NCBI RefSeq assembly: GCF_002216795.1
Contig: NZ_CP022316.1
Location: forward strand, 124,001 to 188,000
Direction of reading: 5' to 3'
DNA from: Brachybacterium avium
GTDB taxonomy: Bacteria; Actinomycetota; Actinomycetes; Actinomycetales; Dermabacteraceae
DNA length: 64,000 nt
The notes under the pieces were generated by a model. That model did not search any database. It was not told where the DNA came from and saw only the letters and a list, made by a program, of their open reading frames with translations. This document shows, piece by piece, positions 63,990 to 64,000 of the stretch (position 1 is its first letter; each line of letters starts with the position of its first letter). The translations under genes were made by a program, and so were the position numbers.

Positions 63990-64000
63990 GGAGGCAGTCT

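Overview
The window is chromosomal DNA from a high-GC actinobacterium. It carries mycothiol synthesis (mshC), a Pup-ligation operon, GlnA/GlnE nitrogen control, polyphosphate glucokinase and DUF3866, DUF4191 and DUF5703 proteins, and most genes are tightly packed with 4-nt overlaps. Together these suggest Micrococcales; a Brachybacterium/Dermabacteraceae-like organism is my best guess and is an inference. Almost everything here is housekeeping. I see no prophage, CRISPR array or large accessory island.

Layout. 1-1436: start of a PafB/PafC-type WYL regulator and a divergent DUF3866 gene. 1449-9745, minus strand: PH-domain protein, hisG, hisE, pnuC, rpe, rsmB, fmt, priA and a small FKBP. 9776-18029, minus: FKBP lipoprotein, pafA, pup, dop, arc (no prcBA between pup and pafA), trmI and an M50 protease. 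18109-24003: PAC2, mshC, uppP, an acidic protein, DUF5703, a prepilin peptidase and two overlapping SpoU methyltransferases. 24004-24895: an IS481-type relic inserted at the 3' end of tRNA-Leu(GAG). 24896-33029, minus: hypothetical, aroE, mltG, ruvX, alaS, rpsD, rarA. 33145-35363: a DUF222/HNH nuclease gene with three perfect DnaA boxes upstream. 35364-38832: pyrD, two membrane proteins, pepA. 38980-45563: lpd, sucB (2-oxoacid dehydrogenase E3 and E2), a pseudokinase-like membrane protein, lipB and lipA, so the lipoylated enzyme and its lipoylation enzymes sit together. 45596-50846: DUF4191, RDD, glnA, an amidohydrolase, a ferredoxin and a YCII protein. 50935-55227: a TetR/ABC exporter operon and an orphan PD-(D/E)XK nuclease. 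55378-63989: glnE, glnA2, a lipoprotein, panB, a small SPOR-like protein, map, ppgK and rnpB.

Two window-wide patterns matter for annotation. First, at least eleven genes have a -10 hexamer TANNNT exactly six bases before an ATG or GTG, the signature of leaderless transcription, and I used it to choose starts. Three more genes have the same hexamer seven bases before the start. Second, five apparent single-base losses in short G/C runs break pnuC, mshC, pyrD and glnA2 (twice). These are all genes expected to be intact, so sequencing error is the first explanation to test.
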